38,498 bases of DNA, taken from UBA11475 sp045655805. Its GTDB lineage: Bacteria > Bacillota > Clostridia > Christensenellales > Borkfalkiaceae. Below are positions 24,495 through 30,591 of the stretch, piece after piece. Every line of letters starts with the position of its first letter. The first letter of the stretch is position 1. The DNA lies in contig JAZOPZ010000026.1 in NCBI GenBank assembly GCA_045655805.1, forward strand, positions 1 to 38,498, written 5' to 3'. The translations under genes and the position numbers were made by a program. Under the pieces are notes generated by a model. The model worked only from the letters and a program-made list of their open reading frames with translations, had not been told where the DNA came from and ran no database searches.

Positions 24495-25916
24495 CTATTT
24501 CTTCCCAGTAATCATGTCAAGAGCGTTTAGGGCGCGTTCTTGCGTGTCTGGCATAAAGTGGCTATAAACTTCCAAAGTAACCGTTGATTCGCTGTGTCCT
24601 AAGTATTTAGTAACCGTTTGAATGGGCACGCTTTGAGTGAGTAGTACGCTACAATAGGTATGGCGAAGTCCGTGACAGCAAACGTGCTTAAAGCCGTTGT
24701 CCTTTTCAAACTTGTCTAGCCATTGCCTAACCACGCCAATTCCTGCGGGTTGACGGTAAACGTTAGACACGAGATAAGTTGAATCTAAATGCTCGTCAAA
24801 CTTGTCGTCGGCTTCCCTAAACCAATCCTTAAATTTAATCAAGTCATCCACCAAATCTTGGGGTAGGGGAATAATACGTTTTGAAGTTTTGGTTTTCGGG
24901 TCTTTTTCATACGTACCAACGCTCGAAGAATAAATTCGGTTGCGTTGAATATGTACTACCTTGTGTTCAAAGTCTATATCCGACCATCTAAGCCCTTGCA
25001 ACTCGCTAATTCTTACACCTGTTAAGATTAAAAATTTTAATGGAACCTTTTTATAAATCAGTTCGTCGGGCATTCTATCAAGCGCTTTGATAAACTCTTG
25101 CGACTCGGTAATAGAATAGACTTCTTTTTCAGCCACTTCACGGATAGAAATGTTGCTATTTCCAACGCCTATTTTGGTCATACAAACGGGATTCTTGGTT
25201 ATCCAGTCGTATCTTATAGCTTCGTTGAAAATGGTTCTTAAAACACGCCTAACGCCTTTAATGGTTTCGGATGCGTAGAACTGTTCCGTTTCTTTAACTT
25301 CAAAATACTCCTTAAAGTTTAGGTCGTAAAACTCGCAAATCTTTTCAGCCGTCTTGGTTTGAATATTGGCGTTAAGCTTTTTCATACGATAGGCAGAGTT
25401 TGCCGTTAGAATTTTTTGTCTTGCAAGCTCTCTAAAGTTTACCTTTTCGGGCAAGTCCTTTTTAAGTTTTACAAGTCCACGTTGCGGTTTTCTTCCAAAC
25501 GTATCAAGATAGAGCTGGATATGTCTTACTGTTATTTTGTTGATTGGTTGGTCGTAAAGGAACGAGTCTTTTAAGTACTCGTTAAATTTTTCTACGATTT
25601 TACTACTACGAACGTAATAGTTGATGGACAAAGTTGTTTTAGTTCTTTGTAACCATTCTTCAGCAAGCTTAGGGAAGGATAAAATTTCCGTTCGCTCGCC
25701 GTTTAATGCTTTTTGATAAAGTTCATTTAAGGAATCTTCAAACGCGTTGGCTTCACGTTCTACTAGTTTAGTAAACTTTGCACGAGACAGTCCGTCGTCG
25801 TTCGTGATGCGTTTATAACGAACTTTGCGTTTCATCGTGTCTAAATCTACGCCGTAGGCTTGGATTTTAGCAGTGAGAACGCCTTTTTTGTTGGTCGTTA
25901 TATTAAAATAAGCCAT
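24495..25916 (-). CDS. Tyrosine recombinase (integrase) of the island
   Basis: 473 aa, longer than the ~400-aa Tn916-type integrases because of an enlarged core-binding region. The N-terminal arm-binding segment (about 1-60) is followed by a helical core-binding domain (about 85-250) and a catalytic domain (about 270-473) with R302 (TGVRISELQGLRW), a Lys in the KTKTSKR hairpin, H415 and R418 in HGLRH, LGHSE and the nucleophile Y451 (LEVYSHFM). It reads toward the tRNA-Arg, between one excisionase-like gene upstream and two downstream. GGAGG precedes the ATG. It presumably catalyses integration into the anticodon-loop core of tRNA-Arg(CCU). Confidence 0.92.
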   Translation of the reverse strand: MAYFNITTNKKGVLTAKIQAYGVDLDTMKRKVRYKRITNDDGLSRAKFTKLVEREANAFEDSLNELYQKALNGERTEILSFPKLAEEWLQRTKTTLSINYYVRSSKIVEKFNEYLKDSFLYDQPINKITVRHIQLYLDTFGRKPQRGLVKLKKDLPEKVNFRELARQKILTANSAYRMKKLNANIQTKTAEKICEFYDLNFKEYFEVKETEQFYASETIKGVRRVLRTIFNEAIRYDWITKNPVCMTKIGVGNSNISIREVAEKEVYSITESQEFIKALDRMPDELIYKKVPLKFLILTGVRISELQGLRWSDIDFEHKVVHIQRNRIYSSSVGTYEKDPKTKTSKRIIPLPQDLVDDLIKFKDWFREADDKFDEHLDSTYLVSNVYRQPAGIGVVRQWLDKFEKDNGFKHVCCHGLRHTYCSVLLTQSVPIQTVTKYLGHSESTVTLEVYSHFMPDTQERALNALDMITGKK

Positions 25917-25927
25917 AGTTTACCTCC

Positions 25928-26107
25928 TTAATTTATATTGTTGATATAGTCAAGCAGACTTTCAACGTCAATCAAAATTTTCTTGCCCGAACGTAGCGAA
26001 CGAATTTTGTTTTCGTTCACCCACGAACGTATGCAGTGCATAGTGATAGCCGTGTCCTTGTCTTGCGTTTTAATTATATCGAGTGCTTGTTTAATGCTTC
26101 TAAGCAA
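25928..26107 (-). CDS. Small excisionase-family protein (59 aa, TTG start)
   Basis: A short frame with GGAGG 8 bases before a TTG at 26107. The product has the Xis layout: ITMHCIRSWVNENKIRS (helix-turn-helix), then LRSGKKILIDVESLLDYI (wing and final helix). It ends 11 bases before the integrase ATG, and its end overlaps the integrase Shine-Dalgarno region, so the two are one operon. Easily missed by length cut-offs. Confidence is fairly high because the wing-helix pattern matches the other two Xis-like proteins. Confidence 0.75.
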   Translation of the reverse strand: MLRSIKQALDIIKTQDKDTAITMHCIRSWVNENKIRSLRSGKKILIDVESLLDYINNIN

Positions 26108-26343
26108 TATATTAACCTCCGTTTAAGTTGGAGACGGCGGGTTATCTCCGATTTATTCGTTACGTGCTATTTCTTCCTTTCTCTCTAAGCTTTCTTGCCG
26201 TAACCCCGCGTACGAACCTTTCGTTCCAAAAACAGTGGTCAAATTTGTACCACAAATCACGTAATTCCTGTTTCATTAATCGCTTATCTCATATTTTTCT
26301 ATCGCGCCGTTGAATATACGTGGTTTGTTCAAAGTAGTTTTCT
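26108..26343 (-). other. Short intergenic stretch with two possible overlapping small ORFs
   Basis: On the minus strand an 18-aa frame starting TTG (26332-26276) ends in TAATG, where a 38-aa frame starts with ATG (26276-26160; MKQELRDLWYKFDHCFW...). Stop-start overlap suggests coupling, but neither has a clear ribosome site. The plus-strand frame here looks unreal. Coding is uncertain. Confidence 0.3.
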
Positions 26344-26565
26344 CTACTTCGAGCTTTTAACTTGTTCTTGCAGAGCCTTAAAGCCTGCCATAATCAAGTC
26401 CACCTTAGACATAAAGTGGGTTTTCAAAAAGTCGTCGATAGCGTCGGCGTCTTTTCTTGGGATGCTCGTACCCCAAACTTTATTTTGTTGATGTCTTTTT
26501 TCTCTATGAACTTCTTCGTACTTTCTTCTTGAAACTCTAATAGGTGTATCTTCTTTTCTTTCCAT
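26344..26565 (-). CDS. Small basic protein, ribbon-helix-helix-like
   Basis: 73 aa. A basic N-terminal half (RKYEEVHREKRHQQNK) is followed by WGTSIPRKDADAIDDFLKTH and a C-terminal helix. The pattern of a short beta strand, two helices and hydrophobic spacing resembles Arc/MetJ-type (CopG-like) DNA-binding proteins common on plasmids and integrative elements. AAGGAG precedes the ATG. It lies 12 bases after the TnpV-like gene, in the same transcription direction as the integrase. Role unknown, perhaps copy or transfer control. Confidence 0.6.
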   Translation of the reverse strand: MERKEDTPIRVSRRKYEEVHREKRHQQNKVWGTSIPRKDADAIDDFLKTHFMSKVDLIMAGFKALQEQVKSSK

Positions 26566-26577
26566 AATATTTTCTCC

Positions 26578-26898
26578 TTAAAATACGTAAATGATTTCGT
26601 TTAAGATTTCTTCTTCAATCAAATGCTTTTTCTCGTTTTCTAGTTGAACGTCTTTTATATAGTCGCCAGTTCTTTGGAAGCGCTTGTCCTTTGATAACTT
26701 TTCATACATAACGTCCCAAAGTTTATTGGCGGCTTTGTCTACGCCGTGTAATAAGGTAGGCAAATCTACAATCGTCCAATCTACGCCAATATCTTTTAAG
26801 TATTGGTATTTAAGATTTCCCCATTTGCCGTAAACTTGTTTTTTGTACGGATGAGTGAGTTGATATTCAATTACTTCTTCAACTGTTAAGCCTTTCAT
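26578..26898 (-). CDS. TnpV-like protein
   Basis: 106 aa from the ATG at 26898. A TTG at 26916 is open, but its codons are themselves the GGAGG site. The layout (YGKWGNLKYQYLKD, a leucine-rich middle with HGVDKAANKLWDVM, ending EEEILNEIIYVF) matches my memory of TnpV proteins found on Clostridial mobilizable transposons (Tn4451-like and Tn1549-like elements). Function is not known; it marks mobile DNA. The spacing from GGAGG to the ATG is long (11 bases). Confidence 0.6.
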   Translation of the reverse strand: MKGLTVEEVIEYQLTHPYKKQVYGKWGNLKYQYLKDIGVDWTIVDLPTLLHGVDKAANKLWDVMYEKLSKDKRFQRTGDYIKDVQLENEKKHLIEEEILNEIIYVF

Positions 26899-27189
26899 AA
26901 ACTTTCTTACCTCCAAGCGTTTCTCGTATTAACACGATTATCATATCCGAGAAAGAAAGTCAAGCACTTTTACGAAAAAATTTGAAAATATTTTAAAAGA
27001 ATTTTTCTGTCGCTAAAAATAGTAGGGGTGTTTACGTAGTGAAGCGAAAATCGGGTTTCCCGATTGTTCAAGATAAGTAAGAATTGGCAAAAATCGTTCG
27101 ATTTTGGCAATTCTCTTTACCTGCTTCTCAAAACTAACTAATTCCCAAAATTTTGGCACAATGGACAAACCTATTTGCTTGCAAGTTTT
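26899..27189. other. Structured non-coding stretch
   Basis: No convincing gene. It holds a CGTATTAACACG palindrome-like site (about 26925-26936), a weak minus-strand promoter (TTGACT 26958-26963, GATAAT 26937-26942, 15-base spacer), a 7-bp hairpin AATCGGG/CCCGATT (about 27048-27064) and a larger imperfect hairpin GAATTGGC...GGCAATTC (27081-27113). It could hold a transfer or replication origin site or the terminator of the following minus-strand gene. Confidence 0.4.
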
Positions 27190-27873
27190 TTACGTTATTA
27201 TTCCGTTTGCTTGCCTAAATTTTTCTACGATTCGGTACGTTGATTGAGTCTTTACGTCGTTATTGTTTAGAATAAACTCTCTCAATTTTTTAAGGTCAAC
27301 GCCTTGTAAAATTGGATTGTTTTCATTTAAGTTTCCGTAAAGATTAAACTCAGTTTTAAGTTTTTCAATCGTTATAGGTTCACTTTCAGTAGGGGAGACG
27401 TCAACGGTTTTCTTACTTTTTCCGCCCTTGCTTCCAGCTGTTTTTCGAATCTTTGAAAGTTCTAACTTGCGCTTTGCAATGTTAAAATACGCATCAATCG
27501 GTGATTTAAGTTTAGGCTTATCTTCGCCTAAAAACATAAACGCACATATTGCTTTGATATACGATGCACACTCACTATCCGTCATCAAATCTAAAGCAAG
27601 GTAGAAGTTTTCTTGAAAGTAAAAATACTTTCTGTTGCGCATTAATGCACGTGGGACGCTTCCGTTTGTTTCAAATTCTTTGTCGGTAGTAAGCAGTTCT
27701 TCAATGCAACTCCAAGCGTATTTTTCATCAGCTTCGGTAAGTTGTTCTAACGGTTCGTCGGTATAAATAAACTTGCAAATTCGCTTAATCATACGTCCGG
27801 CTTTTTCGTCTGATAGGGTATTTAGAGCGTCTAAATACTCGTCGTAAAAGATAAATGTTTTTAATTTGTTCAA
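27190..27873 (-). CDS. Mobile-element replication-type protein with a duplicated domain (DUF6291-like)
   Basis: 227 aa from a TTG at 27873 with AGGAGG 6 bases upstream; an earlier open start lacks a site. Residues about 7-60 (FIFYDEYLDALNTLSDEKAGRMIKR...) and about 84-140 (FYFQENFYLALDLMTDSE...YIKAICAFM) repeat the same plan of an aromatic strand, a helix and an I-K-x-I-C-x-F helix. The plan resembles the small phage/ICE family DUF6291, here present twice. A basic Gly/Lys/Ser linker (SKGGKSKK) and a C-terminal helical domain follow. It may act in replication, since it borders repeat-rich non-coding DNA; inference. Confidence 0.55.
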   Translation of the reverse strand: MNKLKTFIFYDEYLDALNTLSDEKAGRMIKRICKFIYTDEPLEQLTEADEKYAWSCIEELLTTDKEFETNGSVPRALMRNRKYFYFQENFYLALDLMTDSECASYIKAICAFMFLGEDKPKLKSPIDAYFNIAKRKLELSKIRKTAGSKGGKSKKTVDVSPTESEPITIEKLKTEFNLYGNLNENNPILQGVDLKKLREFILNNNDVKTQSTYRIVEKFRQANGIIT

Positions 27874-27984
27874 TGTTTTCCTCCTAAATTTTATTATTTG
27901 CAGAGTGTTTATAGGCACATCTACTTTGCCTTTTTAGTTAGCACATAGGCATCACCTCCTTAAAGTTTTTATTTAACACCCTCA

Positions 27985-28485
27985 CTATTAATGGACATTT
28001 GCATCTCATTTTGACAGGGTATTTTTGCTTATTTTTTAAAATTTCTTTGAAAAATTTTTATCCTCTCAAGTGGTAGCCGACGAAAACGGCATTTTTACAA
28101 CTATTTCTCAAAAAAAATTATCCCTTCACTTATAAGCCATTTGAAGAGCCAAATTTCAACCCCTAAATCAAAAAAACATTAAAAAATTTTTTATCATCTA
28201 CTATTAATGGACACTTGTAGGTGTTCAGTTTAGGTTTTTTAAAAAAGTTCTTTCACTATCCTATTGCACAATTTTTTTGATAGTGGTCCACAAAAAGGAC
28301 AAAAAAGTTTTATCTCTTCACTATTAATGGACATTTTTACCCGTATTTGTCAGGGTGTTTTTGCTCTTTTTTAAAAATTTCTTCTTAAAAATTTTTACCC
28401 CTCAAGTGGTAGGCAGCGAGAAAGCCTTTTTTACAACCATTTCTGCAAAATAAATTATTTTACTCTCTACTATTAATGGACACTT
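27985..28485. repeat. Iteron-like direct repeats in a duplicated non-coding unit
   Basis: CTATTAATGGACA(C/T)TT occurs four times: 27985-28000, 28201-28216, 28321-28336 and 28470-28485. The first and third copies share further text (CAGGGT(A/G)TTTTTGC, then CTCAAGTGGTAG and TTTTTACAAC), so the stretch is a duplication of a ~300-base unit with two boxes per unit. A small stem after GTGGTA is kept in both units by different bases (GCCG/CGGC and GGC/GCC). No gene is seen in 27874-28811. An origin or regulatory array is possible. Confidence 0.7.
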
Positions 28486-28539
28486 CTTGCTGTTGAGTTG
28501 TATGCTTTTTAATAAAAAGTTGCTTTGAGAATAAAAAAA

Positions 28540-28728
28540 GCGAGCAGACAAAACCCACCAAAAGTGAGTAACATCTGCTCGCCGAATTCTTGATGATTCG
28601 CAGTTTCGTATAACTAATTTATACGGCTTCAGTCAAATCCAACTCTATAACGAACGTTAGCAAAGGCATTCAACGGAACCCTTTACCCTTTATTTAACTG
28701 TTACAAAGTAGAACATATGTTCGCTTGT
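28540..28728 (-). ncRNA. Candidate SOS-controlled short structured transcript with a 16-codon ORF
   Basis: A perfect promoter on the minus strand and a strong terminator (GCGAGCAGA/TCTGCTCGC, 28540-28548 with 28574-28582, inner ACTCAC/GTGGGT hairpin, then a U-run) frame about 190 bases. Inside are hairpins CGTATAA/TTATACG and CGAAT/ATTCG and a short ORF, 28669-28619, MPLLTFVIELDLTEAV, with AAAGGG 9 bases upstream. It may be a regulatory RNA or a leader with attenuator for the repeats and gene beyond. No known RNA family is recognised. Confidence 0.5.
28710..28723. promoter_or_regulatory. LexA/SOS box
   Basis: CGAACATATGTTCT on the minus strand fits the Bacillota SOS consensus CGAACRNRYGTTYC at 13 of 14 positions. 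It lies at about +5 to +18 of the promoter at 28735-28763, a position that blocks transcription. Confidence 0.75.
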
Positions 28729-28734
28729 AAACTT

Positions 28735-28763
28735 ATTATAGCATCAGATTTTTTCGTTGTCAA
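28735..28763 (-). promoter_or_regulatory. Perfect consensus promoter of the SOS-controlled transcript
   Basis: Minus strand TTGACA (28758-28763), 17-base spacer, TATAAT (28735-28740). All 12 positions match. Confidence 0.85.
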
Positions 28764-28811
28764 GCCTTAACTGTACAACGCAATGTACACGTTAAAACTT
28801 TTTTTAATTTA

Positions 28812-29252
28812 TTAAGCGAGATTAATAATAGTTTTAATTTTGCGCCTAGCGTATTCTAAAGTTTTTGCAGCTCCACCCCAAGAATACATAACGTAGGCAA
28901 TAACTAAATCGGCAGAATCTACCATCCACTCGTTTCTTTTTAATATGGCAAATTTGCGTGGAACGCTTTCAAGAGGAGGGAAGATAACGTCGTCATAATG
29001 ATATTTAGCGAACTCTAATTTAGAATAATTCTTATCAAGATAGGGAGTAATAAATATAAGTTCAATCTCCGGAAAATTGGCTTTCAAATCTTTTAACGTA
29101 CGCAAACACAATCCATCAAAATCACCATACCCACCTAAGTAAAATTTACAGGTGGGATTTTTTATTATCTTGTCTAGAAGAATATTTTTTAGTTGTTCTT
29201 TGACGTCGTTGTTAAACAAACAGTTAGAATGTCCACAAAAGGTAATTATCAT
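28812..29252 (-). CDS. SLOG-like (nucleotide-binding) protein
   Basis: 146 aa from the ATG at 29252. The frame is open from 29273, but that stretch contains the GGAGG site. FCGHSN at the N terminus, YLGGYGDFDGL, ELIFITPYL, KRNEWMVDSADLVIAYV and WGGAAKTLEYARR form a Rossmann-like fold of the SLOG group (DUF1273-like). Proteins like this are frequent in Clostridia beside mobile elements, and SLOG domains are proposed nucleotide sensors in defence. It diverges from the repressor at 29392 and shares the operator region, so it is probably under its control. Confidence 0.7.
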   Translation of the reverse strand: MIITFCGHSNCLFNNDVKEQLKNILLDKIIKNPTCKFYLGGYGDFDGLCLRTLKDLKANFPEIELIFITPYLDKNYSKLEFAKYHYDDVIFPPLESVPRKFAILKRNEWMVDSADLVIAYVMYSWGGAAKTLEYARRKIKTIINLA

Positions 29253-29275
29253 TAGGAACCTCCGTTTATACAATA

Positions 29276-29377
29276 GTTTATCACAATGAACTACATTTTG
29301 AAAGCGTTCAGCACAATAAACTAAAAATTAAATTGTACAAACTATAATTATTGCAATGAACGTTTATTGTGATAAAC
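29276..29377. promoter_or_regulatory. Three operators in the divergent control region of the repressor
   Basis: GTTTATCACAATGAAC (29276-29291), GTTCAGCACAATAAAC (29306-29321) and, reversed, GTTTATCACAATAAAC (29362-29377). The consensus is GTT(T/C)A(T/G)CACAAT(A/G)AAC, partly palindromic (GTTTAT/ATAAAC). The first two are 30 bases apart. The third lies just before the ribosome site of the repressor. A TATAAT for the repressor is at 29343-29348. The layout is that of a Cro/CI switch. Confidence 0.75.
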
Positions 29378-29391
29378 GTAAGGAGGCAACT

Positions 29392-29625
29392 ATGAAATTA
29401 TCTGATGCAGTAGGTAAAAGGGTAGAGAATTTACTTGCAGAACGTAATATGACTCAATACCAACTTTATAAAAATGGAGGAATTCCTCGTTCTACTATTT
29501 CCGTTACGGTAGACGGCAAATATAAAACTGTTAAATTAGACACTATATATCAAATCGTTGCAACTTTGGGTATTACGCTCAAAGACTTCTTTGATGATGC
29601 TTTGTTTGATGAGTTAGAGGATTAA
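29392..29625 (+). CDS. XRE/Cro-family repressor
   Basis: 77 aa from the ATG at 29392, with AGGAGG 5 bases upstream; an upstream in-frame ATG (29356) would place the operator inside the gene. The whole protein is one helix-turn-helix domain: LLAERNMTQYQLYKNGG, then IPRSTISVTVDG and LDTIYQIVATLGITLKDFF. It probably binds the three operators and controls both the SLOG gene and its own unit with the Mrr gene. The Mrr gene starts 18 bases after its stop. Confidence 0.85.
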   Translation: MKLSDAVGKRVENLLAERNMTQYQLYKNGGIPRSTISVTVDGKYKTVKLDTIYQIVATLGITLKDFFDDALFDELED

Positions 29626-29643
29626 TTTTTTTAGTGTAAGTTT

Positions 29644-30405
29644 ATGATGGAATTAGATAGAGATTCGTTTGATATAAAATGCGATAGATGTGGTGAGATA
29701 ATTACTATATACAAAGATGATATAGATTTTGACATTTCATCCTATGACCATAGGGATAATGCTATGGGTGAAGAACTTATTTATTCTGCAGAATTTGAAG
29801 TAAGTTGTCATCGTTGTAATAATAAAGTATTAATTTCTGTTTGTGGTAATGAATATCCAATTGGCGCGTACGACTATGATGAGAGTAAAATATATGGTGG
29901 TTCTTTTATTGATAAGCCTTCAATGTGCATGAAATATTATGTTGATGAGTTTTCAGTTGATGATGAAGAATTGGACAATTTGCGCATAAGGGAGTTAATT
30001 GTTCAAATAGCGCACGATAAAGAATTGCTATATAAAGTTTCTCCTAGAGAATTCGAAGAAATAGTAGAACAAGTGTTAAAAGATAATGGGTTTGAAACTG
30101 TTTTAACTAAGCCCACTAGAGATGGAGGTAAAGATATAATAGCTACAATTGCTGGAATTCACGGAAAACCAATAGTTATTTATGTGGAATGTAAAAGGTA
30201 TAGTCGTGAAAACAGAGTAGATGTAAGCATAGTTAGGGAGTTATATGGAGTTCAATCATCTGAGAGGGTTAATAAGGCATGTTTAATTACGTCATCACTT
30301 TTTACAAAAGAAGCTATTGAGTTTGCGCAAAGACAAAATGTTATGATTGACCTTATAGATGTGGATGAATTACATCAAATGATTATAGAAAGCTTAAAAA
30401 AGTAA
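29644..30405 (+). CDS. Zinc-ribbon Mrr-type restriction endonuclease
   Basis: 253 aa. N-terminal zinc ribbon: C13-x2-C16 (CDRCGE) and C55-x2-C58 (CHRCNN). C-terminal Mrr_cat PD-(D/E)xK nuclease (about 130-250): SPREFEEIVEQVL, GFETVLTKPTRDGGKDII (D164) and VECKRY (E182, K184), followed by VRELYGVQ. Mrr enzymes act on modified DNA (type IV restriction). The gene is 18 bases after the repressor with no clear ribosome site of its own, so it is probably in the same operon and held in check. A strong terminator follows. The target modification is unknown. Confidence 0.85.
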   Translation: MMELDRDSFDIKCDRCGEIITIYKDDIDFDISSYDHRDNAMGEELIYSAEFEVSCHRCNNKVLISVCGNEYPIGAYDYDESKIYGGSFIDKPSMCMKYYVDEFSVDDEELDNLRIRELIVQIAHDKELLYKVSPREFEEIVEQVLKDNGFETVLTKPTRDGGKDIIATIAGIHGKPIVIYVECKRYSRENRVDVSIVRELYGVQSSERVNKACLITSSLFTKEAIEFAQRQNVMIDLIDVDELHQMIIESLKK

Positions 30406-30416
30406 ACAAGTTAAAG

Positions 30417-30439
30417 AGTTGGTGGATTTTCCACCAACT
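30417..30439 (+). terminator. Intrinsic terminator after the Mrr gene
   Basis: AGTTGGTGG (30417-30425), ATTTT loop, CCACCAACT (30431-30439), T-rich tail. Confidence 0.85.
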
Positions 30440-30524
30440 TTTCATTTAATATTGCATATTAAAACATTTTTGAAAATTAGTTTCGAAGCACGAAACATTT
30501 TCTTTTAAGTAACACACTTAATAT

Positions 30525-30577
30525 TTGACTATTTCACATAAAACTGTTATAATTAAAATGATTTATAATTTATCATT
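30525..30577 (+). promoter_or_regulatory. Promoter and candidate operator of the restriction-modification operon
   Basis: TTGACT (30525-30530), 17-base spacer, TATAAT (30548-30553) with extended -10 TG. Directly downstream AATGAT (30557-30562) and ATCATT (30572-30577) form an inverted repeat over the likely start of transcription. This would suit autoregulation by the HTH domain of the first gene (inference). Confidence 0.65.
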
Positions 30578-30591
30578 ATGATGAGGTTTAC

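Noticed and set aside
26128..26313. 61-aa plus-strand frame
   Set aside because: Opposes the integrase operon, has no ribosome site and overlaps more plausible minus-strand frames.
27985..28485. CRISPR array
   Set aside because: Only four repeat copies, spaced 216, 120 and 149 bases, with homologous rather than unique text between them; no cas genes nearby.
24495..29252. Complete conjugative element
   Set aside because: No relaxase, coupling protein or VirB4-like gene in the window.
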